A program made the position numbers and the translations under genes. This document shows, piece after piece, positions 43,216 to 54,216 of a DNA stretch of 64,000 nt. Source of the stretch: Fomitopsis serialis (lineage: Eukaryota; Basidiomycota; Agaricomycetes; Polyporales; Fomitopsidaceae); the NCBI RefSeq assembly GCF_022376445.1, contig NW_025954961.1, positions 310,001-374,000 of the forward strand, given 5' to 3'. Position 1 is the stretch's first letter, and each line of letters opens with the position of its first letter. Under the pieces are notes generated by a model. That model was not told the DNA's origin. It did no database searches and saw only the letters and a list, made by a program, of their open reading frames with translations.

Positions 43216-44589
43216 TCATTTATGTGCGCCCCTCCCTTTCTTTCTCCCGCTCTGACTCTCCGTCGCAGGTGCATCCAGGAATCCGCCGAGCTCTAGCGCG
43301 TTGCGTGCAGCCTGGTTGATATGCTTGAACCGGTCCGGTCCCAGATGTATCCCACCATAGTACCGCGTCACCACAACCAGCACGTTCTCGACGTCCTATG
43401 CATTTCGTCAGTGGCAGAACCTCGCTGAAAAGCATAAGCGCACTGACAAGGATCTGGAGCAGATGTGCCAGACGGCCTCCCGCGGCGGTCTCACCGTCGT
43501 CATCGTTGTCTACGTAAACGCCCTCAAAGGCTGCAGACCGACAAGGACGATGGTACGACTGACCTTGGTGCAGGTTATACCCACTCGACACCGCCAGGAA
43601 TTGATGATAGGATGTGCTGCCCTGGCTATCTTCCGATCCGACATGAGGTGCGCGAGGATCATCGGAACCTGCAACGCCCATCATCACCCTCTGCACGGAC
43701 GCACATTCACTGACACGAACCTGAGATGGATGCGTTATTCGACACGCGCGCCCAATAAACACGCTCTTTCTGTCCACGATCGGCTCCGCGACCGTGAACT
43801 CCACACCCTCTGGCATCCTCGCCTCAGCTTCACTCTGCTCCGCCCTCCGTTTCCTCTCATCCGCTTGAATTCTCTCCCTCTCCTCGTCCCGCTCCTCCAC
43901 ATCGTTCCGCCCCTCCGCACGCTCGTCCTCCCTCAAGATCTCCCCGGCCTTCCGCTCGCTCATCCTCTCCTCCAGCCACCGCACACAGGCCTCCCGGACC
44001 CACTCCACCCCGTCGAACACGCATACGCCGCCGGGCGCCCACTCGACGCCGTCGCGCGAGATGTACGTACGGAGCACGGCGCCGAAGAGCGATGCGTCGA
44101 CGCCGTACGGCCCGACGTACCGCGAGAGGAGCTGCAGCTGCGGCGGGGAGGAGGCGGGGTAAGACGGCGGGAGGGAGACGAGCAGAGTGAGCGGATGCGA
44201 TATCGAGGAATCCGAGGATGGTGAGATGCTACGTCCTCGCACATCAGCACGGTCTCAGGTCAGGCACCCTCGCAAACTACACGTACGTGACAGTGACCTC
44301 GTACCGGATCGTCCCGCGCTCTCCGCTGTCCACACCCCGCCTCTCCTGCCCGCCGCCGTTACTGTTACTGTCAGAGTCATGTCGCCCCCAGGGGCGGACC
44401 GCGTCGTCGCCGTAGATCGACTGGAGAGCTGCGCGCAGCGTCACGGTGTGAGGGCACGGCCCGGGAGGAGGGAGGACGCGCGCGCGCACCGCCTAGTTCT
44501 GCCGCGAGCTCTTCGCGCTCTGCGTCAGCGGAGAGGTGCTCGATCAGCGCATCGAGAGTGGGGAAGTGCGGAGAGGGCGTGCGGGACAT
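43216..44589 (-). CDS. YIH1: IMPACT/Yih1-family protein (RWD plus UPF0029)
   Basis: IMPACT/Yih1 proteins bind Gcn1 through an RWD domain and so restrain the amino-acid-starvation kinase Gcn2. The start at 44589 gives MSRTPSPHFPTLDALIEHLS; RWD sequence follows (TVTLRAALQSIYGDDAV; IRYEVTVTY; LVSLPPSYPASSPPQLQLLS; about 44110-44480). A long charged helix (about 43820-43960) leads to the UPF0029 domain with FTVAEPIVDRKSVFIGRACR (about 43745-43800), VMMGVAGSDDPRA, DDDGETAAGGRLAHLLQI and VLVVVTRYYGGIHLGPDRF (about 43335-43390). The end is a basic tail with the stop at 43216. The frame slips inside a (GC)n run near 44480, consistent with loss of one dinucleotide. Introns are seen near 43395-43445 and elsewhere. 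Confidence 0.85.
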
Positions 44590-45098
44590 GCTCGAGTGTG
44601 TTCGATGGAGGCTTTTGAGTGTGAGGGAATGCTATTCAAGGTTCTCGTGGTGATAGTCTGCTGTGGTGCGTGTGGTGGGCTTAACTTCACAGGTCATAGA
44701 CGTGCATTCGGGTTAGACTGTGAGTGAGGTGGTTTTGTACGGGACCGTCGTACGAAGTGACGAACGGACCGGGGATTAGGGCACAACTCGAGGTGATCAG
44801 TCACTAAATAAGTACTGTGATCGAGCCTCGCAAATCACAACGTGACCGATATATAGTTAATAACTCTGATGGACTTATCGCCTCGTCTACAAGCTTACAT
44901 TACTGACCGGCTGAATATAGCTTACTGTCGGTATTGATCAGCATCTATCACTATCGCATTGATATGATTCGCCGCCGGTCCCGGACTCTCATCCCCATCT
45001 CTCTCGAGTCTGTAGCTTGATTCTAGCTCTCTAAGCCGATGGGTTGTAATTAGATAACAGGCCTTCCACCTTCGTAGCTCGCTCTTCCAACGTGTATC
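44590..45098. other. Intergenic, divergent promoter of IMPACT-family gene and ATG29
   Basis: No coding potential is recognised. It serves two divergent genes. Confidence 0.45.
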
Positions 45099-46709
45099 AT
45101 GGCCGCCAGCCAGCCAGTGCGCGTCATTGTACGCCTTCCGTACCACCGTCCCGAGGACCCGCCACCCGACCCTCCTCGGGTGCGTCTCCCGCAATGCGTT
45201 CTATCCATGCACGAGCACTGATCACACATGAAAGTCTAGGTAGAATGGACGCCAGAGAAGGAGCACATGCTCTGGGAGGTCGTCGACAAGTCGACCGCAA
45301 CCCAGGGTGCAACCACAGACTGTGAGTCCATCACCGCCCTCCCAGCCGTACCACGTTCCTCACCGCTCCAACCACGCTCAGGGGAGGGCCTCGCCGCACA
45401 CCTCCAGGTGCCCATCCCGTACCTCATCCACCGCACCCGCACCCGCTTCGAAGAGGGCCTCCGCGGCCTGCAAGGCATCCGCACGGTCTCGACGCCCTCC
45501 GCGCCCTTCTCGCCCGCCACCCAACACCCGCCCGCCGCGAACGCCAACGAGTACTTCCCGCGCCTCCCCGAGGTCGCCTCGCGCCGGCTCTCCACCTCCG
45601 GGAACGCCGCGCGCCCACTCGGCGTCCGCGCGCGCCTCAGCTCGCTCGGCAGCCTGCGCGCGCGGCGCGGGTCGCTCGTGCGCAACACGAGCCAGCGGTT
45701 CTCCCTCGTCGGGCAGGCGACCATGCATGGGCAGGCGAACGGGAACGGGAACGCGCAGGCGTCGGGGAGCGGCGCGGCGCAGACGAGGACGTCGAAGAAG
45801 GTGTCGTCGTCTTCGACGCTCACGCTGCAGGGCCTGCGGAGGAGCCGCGGGAGCCTGCATCGCCCGCTGTCGCCGACGTCGTCGCATGCTGCGTCGGAGG
45901 CGGAGGCGGACGGGATGGGCGACGACGAGGAGAGTGACGGGAGCGACGAGGACGAGGCGGTGCGGAAGGAGGAGGAGGATGAGCGCGAGGCCGAGGCGAA
46001 GGAGCTCGAGCGCAAGCTGGAGAAGTTGCAGAAGATGATGACGACCGACGCGCTTGGGCTGGTGTCCTCGCCTGCGACACTCAGGGAGAGGGACAAGGGC
46101 AAGCAAGTCGCGGACCGAGGGCGGACGCGTCCGCTGTCGTCGTCGATGGCGTCGCTCTCGAGTGCGCAGCATAGCGCGTCGCGGAGCCAGCAGAGCTTGT
46201 CGAGTCTTAGTTCGCGTGGCTCACCACAAGGGTCTATTCCGTCCATCCCCTCGTCCCCACCTCGCGCGGAGCCGCAGGCACGGAGATATTCGTATGCGGA
46301 CACACGCGTGCCGTACTCGCGGAGGTACGAGGAGTCACTCTCGCCCACGTCCCCGTCGCCTCGCGTGGCATCCCCCATTCCGAGGCACCTCAGCCCACCG
46401 GGACAGTCACACAGCCCACCCGCGTTATCGCCGAACCGGGCTGTAGGGCAGACATATGTGGGTAGGACACCGCCCCGGAGCAACGGAGGTCAGGGTTGGC
46501 GGATGGACGTAGGAACTCCGGCGAACGGGGGCAGAGTGAGCTCGCAAGGAAGCGAGGCGTCGAGCTTCAGCGACCTGAGCGGTGCGTATCGTCGATGCTG
46601 TGGATCGTGTTCTGTGCTGACGGGCATTTGTGCAGATGCTAGTTTGTCGGCGTCTGCGCTCGAGAGTGCTCTGGCATCGAACATACGGGGCAATGGCTCA
46701 CGACTGTGA
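45099..46709 (+). CDS. ATG29: Autophagy-related protein 29
   Basis: Atg29 joins Atg17 and Atg31 in the scaffold that starts autophagosome formation. The start at 45099 gives MAASQPVRVIVRLPYHRPED. Introns at about 45180-45238 and 45322-45380 join VEWTPEKEHMLWEVVDKS and DWEGLAAHLQVPIPYLIHRT, followed by RFEEGLRGLQGI; together these match the family's N-terminal domain. The remainder (45490-46580) is disordered and Ser/Pro/Arg-rich, with an acidic-to-charged helix near 45900-46040, as is usual for the phosphorylated Atg29 tail. A last intron (about 46582-46635) links FSDLS to DASLSASALESALASNI, the conserved end. The frame is intact. The strand opposite carries open frames of up to 415 codons that are only GC-driven shadows. 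Confidence 0.88.
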
Positions 46710-46932
46710 GTGGACCACCGGCCTATACTTCACGAATTGTATTGACGAGTCGATGCCGCAGCTCCTCGTTTCGTAGTCACCTTACGGGAAGGCGGAATGT
46801 ACGATAGCATATCCGGGTGGGCTCCGACACCGCCATAGTCTCCGATGTGTGTACAATATGAATATGTGGGGAATGAGCTGCATCCACAGTCCACCTGTAG
46901 CACAGTGCCTTCTCGCACCTTCGCCACGTACG

Positions 46933-46979
46933 ACGCGTCGCGGGTACAGCATTAGTCAGAGCGCGGACAGAGTACGCGT
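46933..46979 (+). promoter_or_regulatory. Two ACGCGT boxes upstream of DDI1
   Basis: ACGCGT lies at 46933-46938 and 46974-46979, 241-287 bp before the DDI1 ATG and just upstream of the TATA box at 47008. The arrangement fits MBF-type control, inferred from the motif only. Confidence 0.4.
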
Positions 46980-47007
46980 CCATGTACGCGCAAGCTTTGT
47001 CGAGCAG

Positions 47008-47015
47008 TATAAAAG
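47008..47015 (+). promoter_or_regulatory. TATA box of DDI1
   Basis: TATAAAAG lies about 205 bp before the ATG at 47220, which would imply a long 5' leader of roughly 170 bp. Confidence 0.5.
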
Positions 47016-47219
47016 GGACCGCGGTGACCACCCAGCCACTAAGTACGTCAACTGATTTCCTGGAAGCCTCGGCGATCTAAATAGTCTCGCCCGACCCTCT
47101 TGCCTTTGTACGTCCACTACCAGTGGCACCACGCTTCCCGACCTACCACCACTTCATCCTCTTTCCTCGCATCGCAAGAATACCCTCTATTGTTGAAGCC
47201 CAACTGGTGGTATCTGAGC

Positions 47220-48833
47220 ATGGAGCTCACTTTTGTAACCGACCTCGGACAGTCGTTCGTGGTCGAGATCGACCCGAACATGGAACTGGAGAACGTCATG
47301 GCCCTGCTTGAGGCTGAGGTGAGTTGCAAACGCGTCTCGCTCTACCCAGTCAATCTCATATGCCACTCGAACTCTCCATCTGCTCAACTGACTTGCGTGC
47401 GATGCCCGACGTCCGCTAGTCCGATATCCCGGTACAGGACCAGAGCATCTCTTACGAAGGGCGTGAGCTGAGCAATCCTAAAGCGACAATGGCACAACTG
47501 GGTGTCGGAGACAGCGCGATGTTGCTCCTCCGGCGGAAAATCAACGTTGCAGGGAGGTATGTGCCCAGTATCGTCTGATGTAGCGATCCCCCAGACATCC
47601 ATATTCTCACAGGACAATCGAGCAGGACGCCGAGATGATGCGGTTACAGCTCTTGGGGGACCCCGCGGTCATGACTCAACTGCAACAAGTACCTCCTCTT
47701 TCCCTACGTCTCGCTTTACCACTACTGACTTAACATCGGCCAGACGAATCCGGAACTCGCTCATGCCGCACAGACGGACCCCCACCGGTTCGCTGAGCTC
47801 CTGCGGCAAACACGTTCGCGGCACGTCGAGGCAGAGCGAGAGCTCGCTACGATGGAGGCGAACCCCTTTGATATCGAGGCTCAGCGCCGGATAGAAGAGG
47901 CGATCCGGCAGCAAGCGGTCATGGAGAACCTTGAGCATGCGCTTGAGTATTCGCCTGAGGTCTTCGGTCGCGTGACGATGCTTTAGTACGTGTGCTTTCC
48001 TGTTCAGTCCGCCACGTCGTTAATGAGGTGTAGCATTCCCATTGAGGTCAATGGACATCCCGTGAAGGCGTTCGTGGATAGCGGCGCTCAGTCCACCATC
48101 AGTGCGTCCACATGTTGTATCTCGTCTCCGCGCTATTGACCTTCCCCCGCAGTGAGTCCGGAATGCGCAGAGGCATGTGGGTAAGGAACATTCAGGGCTA
48201 TGGCTATGTATTTCCCGATTCTGACTGTGCATCCCCACCCACAGTCTCATGCGATTGCTAGACCGCCGCTTCGCCGGCGTCGCCCGCGGTGTCGGCACCG
48301 CCCAAATCCTCGGCCGAGTTCACAGTGCGCAGCTGAAGCTCGCCGACCTCTACCTCCCTTGCTCCTTCACCGTCATGGAGGGCCGCGACGTCGACCTGCT
48401 CTTCGGGCTCGACATGCTCAAGGCGCACCAGGCGTGCATCGACCTAGAGAAGGACTGCCTCCGGATCCAGGGCCGCGAGGTGCGCTTCCTCGCTGAGCAC
48501 GAGCTCCCCGAGAAGGCGCGCTCCATGAACGCGGGCCTCCCTTCGGACGAGGCGTCGGCAACGTCGGCTGGTGTCGCGCCCCAGGCCTCGGGCTCAGGAT
48601 CTGGTTTGGCGGCAGCGACACACTTCCCTGGGTCGGGCCAGACAATTGGGCCTGCACCAGCACCGGCTGTTGTTGGAGCTGGGCGAGGGCAGCCTCCTGC
48701 GAGGGCGCAGAGCAGGCATCCTGAGACGGCGATCAATACACTGATGGGGCTCGGTGCTACTAGAGAATTGGCCATACAGACTCTGGACGCGGCAGGCGGC
48801 AACCTGGACGTCGCGGCGTCGTTGCTTTTCTAA
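47220..48833 (+). CDS. DDI1: Ddi1, ubiquitin-dependent aspartic protease
   Basis: Ddi1 is a proteasome shuttle with a retroviral-type aspartic protease that cleaves heavily ubiquitinated proteins. The start at 47220 gives MELTFVTDLGQSFVVEIDPN. The N-terminal ubiquitin-like domain runs through SYEGRELSNP and SAMLLLRRKINV (47220-47560). A helical linker follows (NPELAHAAQTDPHRFAELLR; ANPFDIEAQRRIEEAIRQQA). The protease domain contains VNGHPVKAFVDSGAQSTIMS (about 48050-48112), with the catalytic Asp in DSGA, and LLFGLDMLKAHQACIDLEKD. A UBA domain near the end reads INTLMGLGATRELAIQTLDA and finishes with AASLLF. Six exons or more; no frame break was needed. Confidence 0.95.
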
Positions 48834-49041
48834 CATGTAGAATGAGTTCGAAAAGGTCGGCTTGAATGCATGGGACAAGTGCGGATCGAATCCAAAAGCT
48901 GTGTTGTACAATATGTATGTCTAGATATACAGCAGTGCCAGAATACAAAGGGACTTTGGAAAACACACAATACATAGCTTATGTGTACTCGATAATGATA
49001 GCAGAGCGACGGCAAGACAACCAAGGAATCTGTGAAACAAA

Positions 49042-50277
49042 CTAGATGAGGCTGACAGTAGTCCGAACAAGGCCCCCTCTCCAGTTGCGCATGCCGGCTG
49101 AGCGCCGATGAGCCCAGTCGGTCTGCATCCTCCCGAATGCATCCTGAATATGTTCTGGTCGGAGGGCCGTACGCGCCTCGGGAGGTGGAAGGAATAGCGA
49201 GCACGTCGGAAGCGGTGGGTCGCTATCCCTGTCAGGGGAGTCCTCCCTGCGCAACCGCTTCGAGTCCCCTGCGAGCCCGCCGACGGCCTTCCGCTTGCCC
49301 AGTACGGGCGACGCAGCGTGCACACCCTCGCGCAGGTATGACTCCTCGAGAGACTTCTTGACTTCCAGACCGGCGATTGTAAGGGAGCGGACCATCTCGA
49401 AGGCGAGGAAGCCGACGATGTCGACGGTGTCGTCGTTCTGCTTCAGGTCGAGCGACGGCGGGAGGTTGAGGAACTCGCGGAAACGCTTTGCCTTACGGTA
49501 GGTGAAGGAGGCTTGTCGGCAGTCGGAGTAGTGCTGATACTCTTCTCGTGTCATCTGCCGTGTTGCATCGTCGGCTTCTTTGAGACGCAGGACGGAGGCT
49601 TCGTGCGCCTCGATGTCATCCTCGTCTTCCTCGTCGTCTGTCTGTAGGACGTCTGCGTACATGGTCATGATTTCCCAGGGCAGCTTGATTGTGATCTTCT
49701 GGGCCTTGGCCGTAAGCTTGTCTGCGAGGCCCGTCCTGTCAGGCCTATTGTGTTGACAGCCACAGGTCGTGGTGACGTACCGTCTGCTCCGTCCTCCAGG
49801 TTCTCGACCTCAACACCACCACCTCCATCTCCTCCAGAGTCCTTTGCGTGCTTCCGCACGTCCTTCCAGGATAGATATGTCCTCAGCCGATTCACCTTTG
49901 CCCGGTCATGGCGAATAAGGAAGATGAGGTCCTCTGCGGATAGGTACCGTGCGCCCCGGCGCGTAGCCAAAGCCCGTGCCTGCACAATCTGCAATCTCGT
50001 TGGCCACAGACCACCATCTCCACCAACAGAACGCACTCACAAGCTCAACTATTTGGCTTCGGATGATATCCTCGACCAGGTTTACAGTTTCCGGGTTCGG
50101 GTCCTGCACCTCGCCAAAGACGAACATCATCTGCGAGATCTCCTGTGAATACTTGTATTCGCGCGTGCTCGCTGCGTCCGAGAACGCCTTCTTGGACGTG
50201 GACATCTTCGGCGGGGGCTGGGGAGCGGGAGTCTCTGCGGGAGAGCTCGCGTCGTGCTCTCGCCCTCGGGAGGCCAT
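49042..50277 (-). CDS. SPT3: SAGA subunit Spt3
   Basis: Spt3 is the SAGA coactivator subunit that contacts TBP, built from two histone folds related to TAF13 and TAF11. The start at 50277 gives [20 protein letters not shown]. The first fold follows: [19 protein letters not shown] and [16 protein letters not shown] (about 50025-50165), then [20 protein letters not shown] (about 49900-49960). The second half has [34 protein letters not shown] and [20 protein letters not shown] (about 49360-49435). The tail is Ser/Pro-rich with a short basic stretch. Introns lie near 49986-50040 and 49740-49777. The phase at the latter needs one extra base (near 49740-49780). Its promoter carries four ACGCGT boxes. 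Confidence 0.93.
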
Positions 50278-50314
50278 GGCGGGTAAAGGTAAAGAGGGTG
50301 CACGTGGGAACGCG

Positions 50315-50359
50315 ACGCGTAACGCGTGACTTCTTCGACTGACGCGTACCCCGACGCGT
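50315..50359. promoter_or_regulatory. Cluster of four ACGCGT boxes in the SPT3 promoter
   Basis: ACGCGT occurs at 50315-50320, 50322-50327, 50342-50347 and 50354-50359, so four copies fall in 45 bp, 38-82 bp upstream of the SPT3 ATG (minus strand). The hexamer is the MBF-binding MCB in yeasts. The downstream FAH gene ends at 50500, so the cluster can serve only SPT3. Confidence 0.6.
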
Positions 50360-50499
50360 TCTGATTCTCGCGCCCCGCGCCCCGCCTTACCGCCGCCCTT
50401 GCTCGTTTCAGGTATTCAGTGCTCACACTCAATGACATACCACACTGCATGAGCAAAACATAATGCACAGTGTATAACATAGCCAAAAAAATACAGCTC

Positions 50500-51799
50500 C
50501 TAGAGCTTCGCCTTGCCCGGCGCAGCCTCCTCGACAACCATGTTTGCGAGCGTGCCAATGCCGCCGCCGACGTAGGTCGTCATGTAGTCACCACCCTTAA
50601 GGTAAACAGGAGGCTTCTTGACAAAGCCAACACCGGCCGGTGTTCCTGTGAGAATGAGAGAGCCAGGCAGGAGTGTGGTACCCTGCGACAGGTATGCAAT
50701 TGTCTGCTTGACATTGAAGATTTGAGCACTGGGACAACGTGAGGTTGCGTATGGTAAAGAAGACGAGGCACAACGTACGAGGTGTTGCCATCCTGGACAG
50801 TCTTGGCGTTGACGACCGTCTTCAAGGGCAGATGTTGTGGGTCAGGGATGGCGTGGGCAGCGACAATGCATGGCCCGAGAGGGTTGGTATTGTCTTCAAG
50901 TAGCATGTCAGTAGCATGACAGGGCCGAAAATAGCTGGGATATTCTCACCGAAACTCTTCGAGAAACTCCATTGCCCACCACCAGCAGTCATCTGGTGCT
51001 TGCGGAACGAGACCTTGTTTCGCGCTGCTTTAATAACCGCACCGCCTTGTCATCCTGTGAATACGCACATCGTTCGCGCCGGTGTAGCCCAGGACATAGT
51101 CAAGGGCTTCCGCCTCAGAGACATCCTTTGCCGCTTTACCAATAACGATGACCAGCTCGACCTCGTAATCGGGGAGATGCTCCTCAACAGGTTGTGCGAA
51201 GCGTGGGACGGTCACGAACGAGCCCGGGCCGATGAGAGTAGTCGGAGGTTTGTAGAAAATCACGGGAATCCTTTGCTCTGTCAGTACATCATCGCACGTT
51301 GCAGGCGCGGGGATCTTACGAGGGCTTCTGCAGGTTCGCTTCCGCCTGCATAGATCATGGGTCGTTAGATGAAGGGCAAATGGGGTTGGGCGGCGGCCGT
51401 GCTCACCGCGTGGTCGGCGTAGTTGAGACCCAAGCAACGCACGACGCCGCCTACTTCGTGGCGAGCGAGGGGTGCGAGCAGCTCCTTGACGGTCAACACG
51501 TTCTGAGTGACCTGCGAGCCAAGGTCGGTGACAGAACCGAGGATCTCATACGCCTTGATGGATTGCCGGAGCTGGGACGCCATACCGACTATACAGCGGC
51601 AGTCAGTCGATGAGCACTGACATACCAAAGAACAAAGAGACGTACCGTCCAGCTTTGGATCCACGGGCTCACCGAGGTGGACGTTCCCCGTCTCGGCCGC
51701 TATGAAGCGAATCAAGCGGGTCCATTGCTGCACAAATGCGTATCTTAGTTCACGCCTCCGGAAGGCGGTCGGTCGACGTACCGTTCGGATGGGGGCCAT
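50500..51799 (-). CDS. Fumarylacetoacetate hydrolase (FAH)-family protein
   Basis: FAH-family enzymes are Mg-dependent and cleave or decarboxylate 2-keto acids such as acylpyruvates and oxaloacetate; the substrate here is unknown. The start at 51799 gives MAPIRT before the first intron. Exons follow with WTRLIRFIAAETGNVHLGEP, VGGVVRCLGLNYADHA (about 51410-51460), VIFYKPPTTLIGPGS, the metal-site block DYEVELVIVIGKAAKDVSEA (about 51110-51175), GYTGANDV, QWSFSKSFD, NPLGPCIVAA, LSQGTTLLPGSLILTGTPAG (about 50630-50690) and a C-terminal APGKAKL. Acidic ligands in YEVE and the Asp of GANDV are present. All joins follow GT..AG introns without frame breaks. It is divergent from CDC14 over 279 bp. Confidence 0.85.
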
Positions 51800-51951
51800 G
51801 ATGGTGGTTAGAGGGAAAGCAAGGCTGACCAGCTGTCGTGTGAAGCTGGCTTACATCGCCCGCAAATACGGCGGAGCTCCGCAAGCTCGCGTTGTCGGAC
51901 TCGCGCGTCCTACAGCGATCGGTCACGGGACACCTGTTGCTGGGAGGCGCG

Positions 51952-51957
51952 ACGCGT
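51952..51957. promoter_or_regulatory. ACGCGT box between FAH gene and CDC14
   Basis: This single MCB-like hexamer lies in the 279-bp divergent promoter, 122 bp before the CDC14 ATG and 153 bp from the FAH start. Confidence 0.3.
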
Positions 51958-52078
51958 CTGTTACGTAATAAGCGATACGATCTCGAACTGCCACAAACGC
52001 GCAGCTGCAGCATTGTGCGACTCAGGCGTGGACCCGACAAAAGACAAGGCCCATGTCTCTCTGCTGCAAACTGCGACC

Positions 52079-53984
52079 ATGGACGACGAGCAGGCGATGA
52101 AGGACGTTCTACAGGATGCGCTGGACGAGGTCAGTGACTGGGACGGCTGTGCGTGGTCATGTTGAGAACGGTTGCCTGCAGCTGGTGTCCACGCGATCAT
52201 CCTCGGCGCGTGTAGGCGAAGTGCTCTCCGAGCTGGAGCGCTTCATGGCCGAGTTGTGCTCACATCCACATACCGACCGGGAGGCCGCAGAGAGGCTATT
52301 TGTGTTCACAAGGTTGCAGGATACATTCGAGTGCAACGGTGCGTGCTACGACTTGACGCCACATATGTTATCCTAACGTGTTGCAGTTCCTTCTCGTGTC
52401 CTGCAATGGATGGTATCCGCGCAAAAGCGTTTGGAAGAGGTCACTAGCACAAGCAAACCCTCGTCCGAGTATCGTAAGTGTACGGAGCACTTCGGCTGCC
52501 CCAGACTGACGATTATTGTGGATAGATGACCGCAAACGCGAAATCTCAACCATATCAGGACAACTCGTACAAGCTCTTTCGATTGTTCAGGGTGTGACAC
52601 TCACACATAAGGGTAGCAAACGATTTCTAGGGAGACAATATGCTATGGAGGTGTGTGAGAGGTTGTCTATAGACATGGCATATCTGACGGAACTAACAGA
52701 TTATGCTCAATCTGCTCCTTACATCACGACATGTACCATGGGCCACATCCTTGAAGGATAGCGATAAGGCTTCGTCCTCGTCATCCAAAGCGAATAACGA
52801 CGACAGCACCCCGTCACATAACGTGAATCCCGCTTTCATGCACCTTACGTGCGTCGCTCTGGACACCTTGCTTTGCATTCTCGTCGATGCTTCCCAATCT
52901 CTCCGAGTCTTCGAAGAGCTGAACGGTGTACAGCTCGTTGTCAAGCTCTTGAAGCGGTCTGGCTCACCGAGAGAGATCAGGTCAGTGATATCACGCGACC
53001 ACTTGTTCCAGAGATGTGTTGAGTGACATCGGTCTCTGTCACTTTGTCTGGGTAGGATGAAATGCCTAGAATTCCTGTACTTCTATTTGCTCGACGAAAC
53101 TGGCGTATCGACGGCCACCTCGCCCAATGACATATCCCAGTCAGAGGTCGAGACCCCCTTGGACAGCGTTTCCACCTCGCCAACATCACCTACCGATCGA
53201 TATAGTACACCCCACCGCTCTGGCCCATCCATATCTAGCATAGGCTCCAGAGACACATCCGGCTCCTCACTATTCTCCGCCGCTTCGTCTGTTTTCACTG
53301 CAGCGACCTCACTTCCTTCCGGACAAAACACGCCAAAGCCCTCAGCGTACTACCCTCGGACACCGAGTCGCCCACTCCCGCCCCCCGCGCTCCCCCACAC
53401 CTGCGGCTCGTCTCGTTACCCCACCGAGCCAGCGCCCACAGCAGCGAAACCTCATGATGCTCAAGAAGGACGTGGACTACACGCCGCAAAGCCCCAAGAA
53501 GGCGCAAATAGCTGGACTGGGAGTGGGCACGCCTCGGTCCGCGACGCCGATGCGGACACAGTCCAAGCTCCGCGCAGCAGAAGACTTACTCTCATCCGAG
53601 GCATCCGAGACGGACGATAACTCTGACCCTCTGAGGTTTCCCCCTACCACACCGCGCCCGAAGGTCGCCGTGTCTTCGCTCAAGCGGGCAGAGTCCACGC
53701 CCTTAGCGGCATCTTCATCCGAAGCCCCAAAGACCCCCGTGCCGCTGAGCAAACACCGTCGCGCACGGAGCGAGCTCGATGTGCTCAGTACACCGGCCGC
53801 GGCGGGGACGCCCACTCAGGGACGGGCGACGTCTTCAGGAGCAGTGCTGCAGCGTGCGACACATCGGAGGGCGACACACGCGAAGACGACAGAGGAGAAG
53901 AAGGAGCTGTTGGGTACACTGCTCGGCAACGTGGACGCGTTGGTAGCGGGTGTGCGACAGCAGGGCATCTGGGGATTGGGATAG
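52079..53984 (+). CDS. CDC14: Cdc14-type SIN component (Sid1 partner)
   Basis: This belongs to the fission-yeast Cdc14 family, the non-catalytic partner of kinase Sid1 in the septation initiation network; it is unrelated to the Cdc14 phosphatase. The start at 52079 gives MDDEQAMKDVLQDALDE. Helical exons follow: VGEVLSELERFMAELCS, VPSRVLQWMVSAQKRLEE, SGQLVQALSIVQGVTLTHKG, AFMHLTCVALDTLLCILVDA and FEELNGVQLVVKLLKRS (52165-52978), then MKCLEFLYFYLLDETG. A long Ser/Thr/Pro-rich insert (53100-53850) precedes the conserved end TEEKKELLGTLLGNVDALVA..GVRQQGIWGLG. A phase change inside 53370-53450 equals two missing bases, or one added base, in C-rich runs. A break may also lie near 52700. Introns are short and regular. 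Confidence 0.82.
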
Positions 53985-54216
53985 GTATGAGGCGTGTGTT
54001 GGCTGCACAAGGACATTGATAACGAGCATGGTCGGATTTGTGAGTCTGGATATCGTCGTACTTGCTATCGTTGCTGTCTCTTTGTTGTGCAGAAATCTTA
54101 TGCTAGGCATAATTGCGTGATAATCATTCTAGGTCACTTCAGTGCACATTGCATTCCTTCCTAAGTTACAAGGCAAGCAGAACGACGGGCATCGGTCGTT
54201 GACAGTAATATACATT

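Larger units (their letters stand above)
46710..47219. other. Promoter region of DDI1
   Basis: The region has no gene. It holds two ACGCGT boxes and a TATA box, listed separately. Confidence 0.5.

Noticed and set aside
45236..46483. 415-codon minus-strand open frame opposite ATG29
   Set aside because: The composition is a Ser/Arg-rich mirror of the GC-rich ATG29 tail. It has no domain, and the plus strand gives the conserved Atg29 ends with proper introns.
52079..53984. CDC14 read as the Cdc14 dual-specificity phosphatase
   Set aside because: There is no HCx5R phosphatase motif. The conserved end ELLGTLLGNVDALV and the helical N-terminus fit the SIN scaffold family that shares the name.
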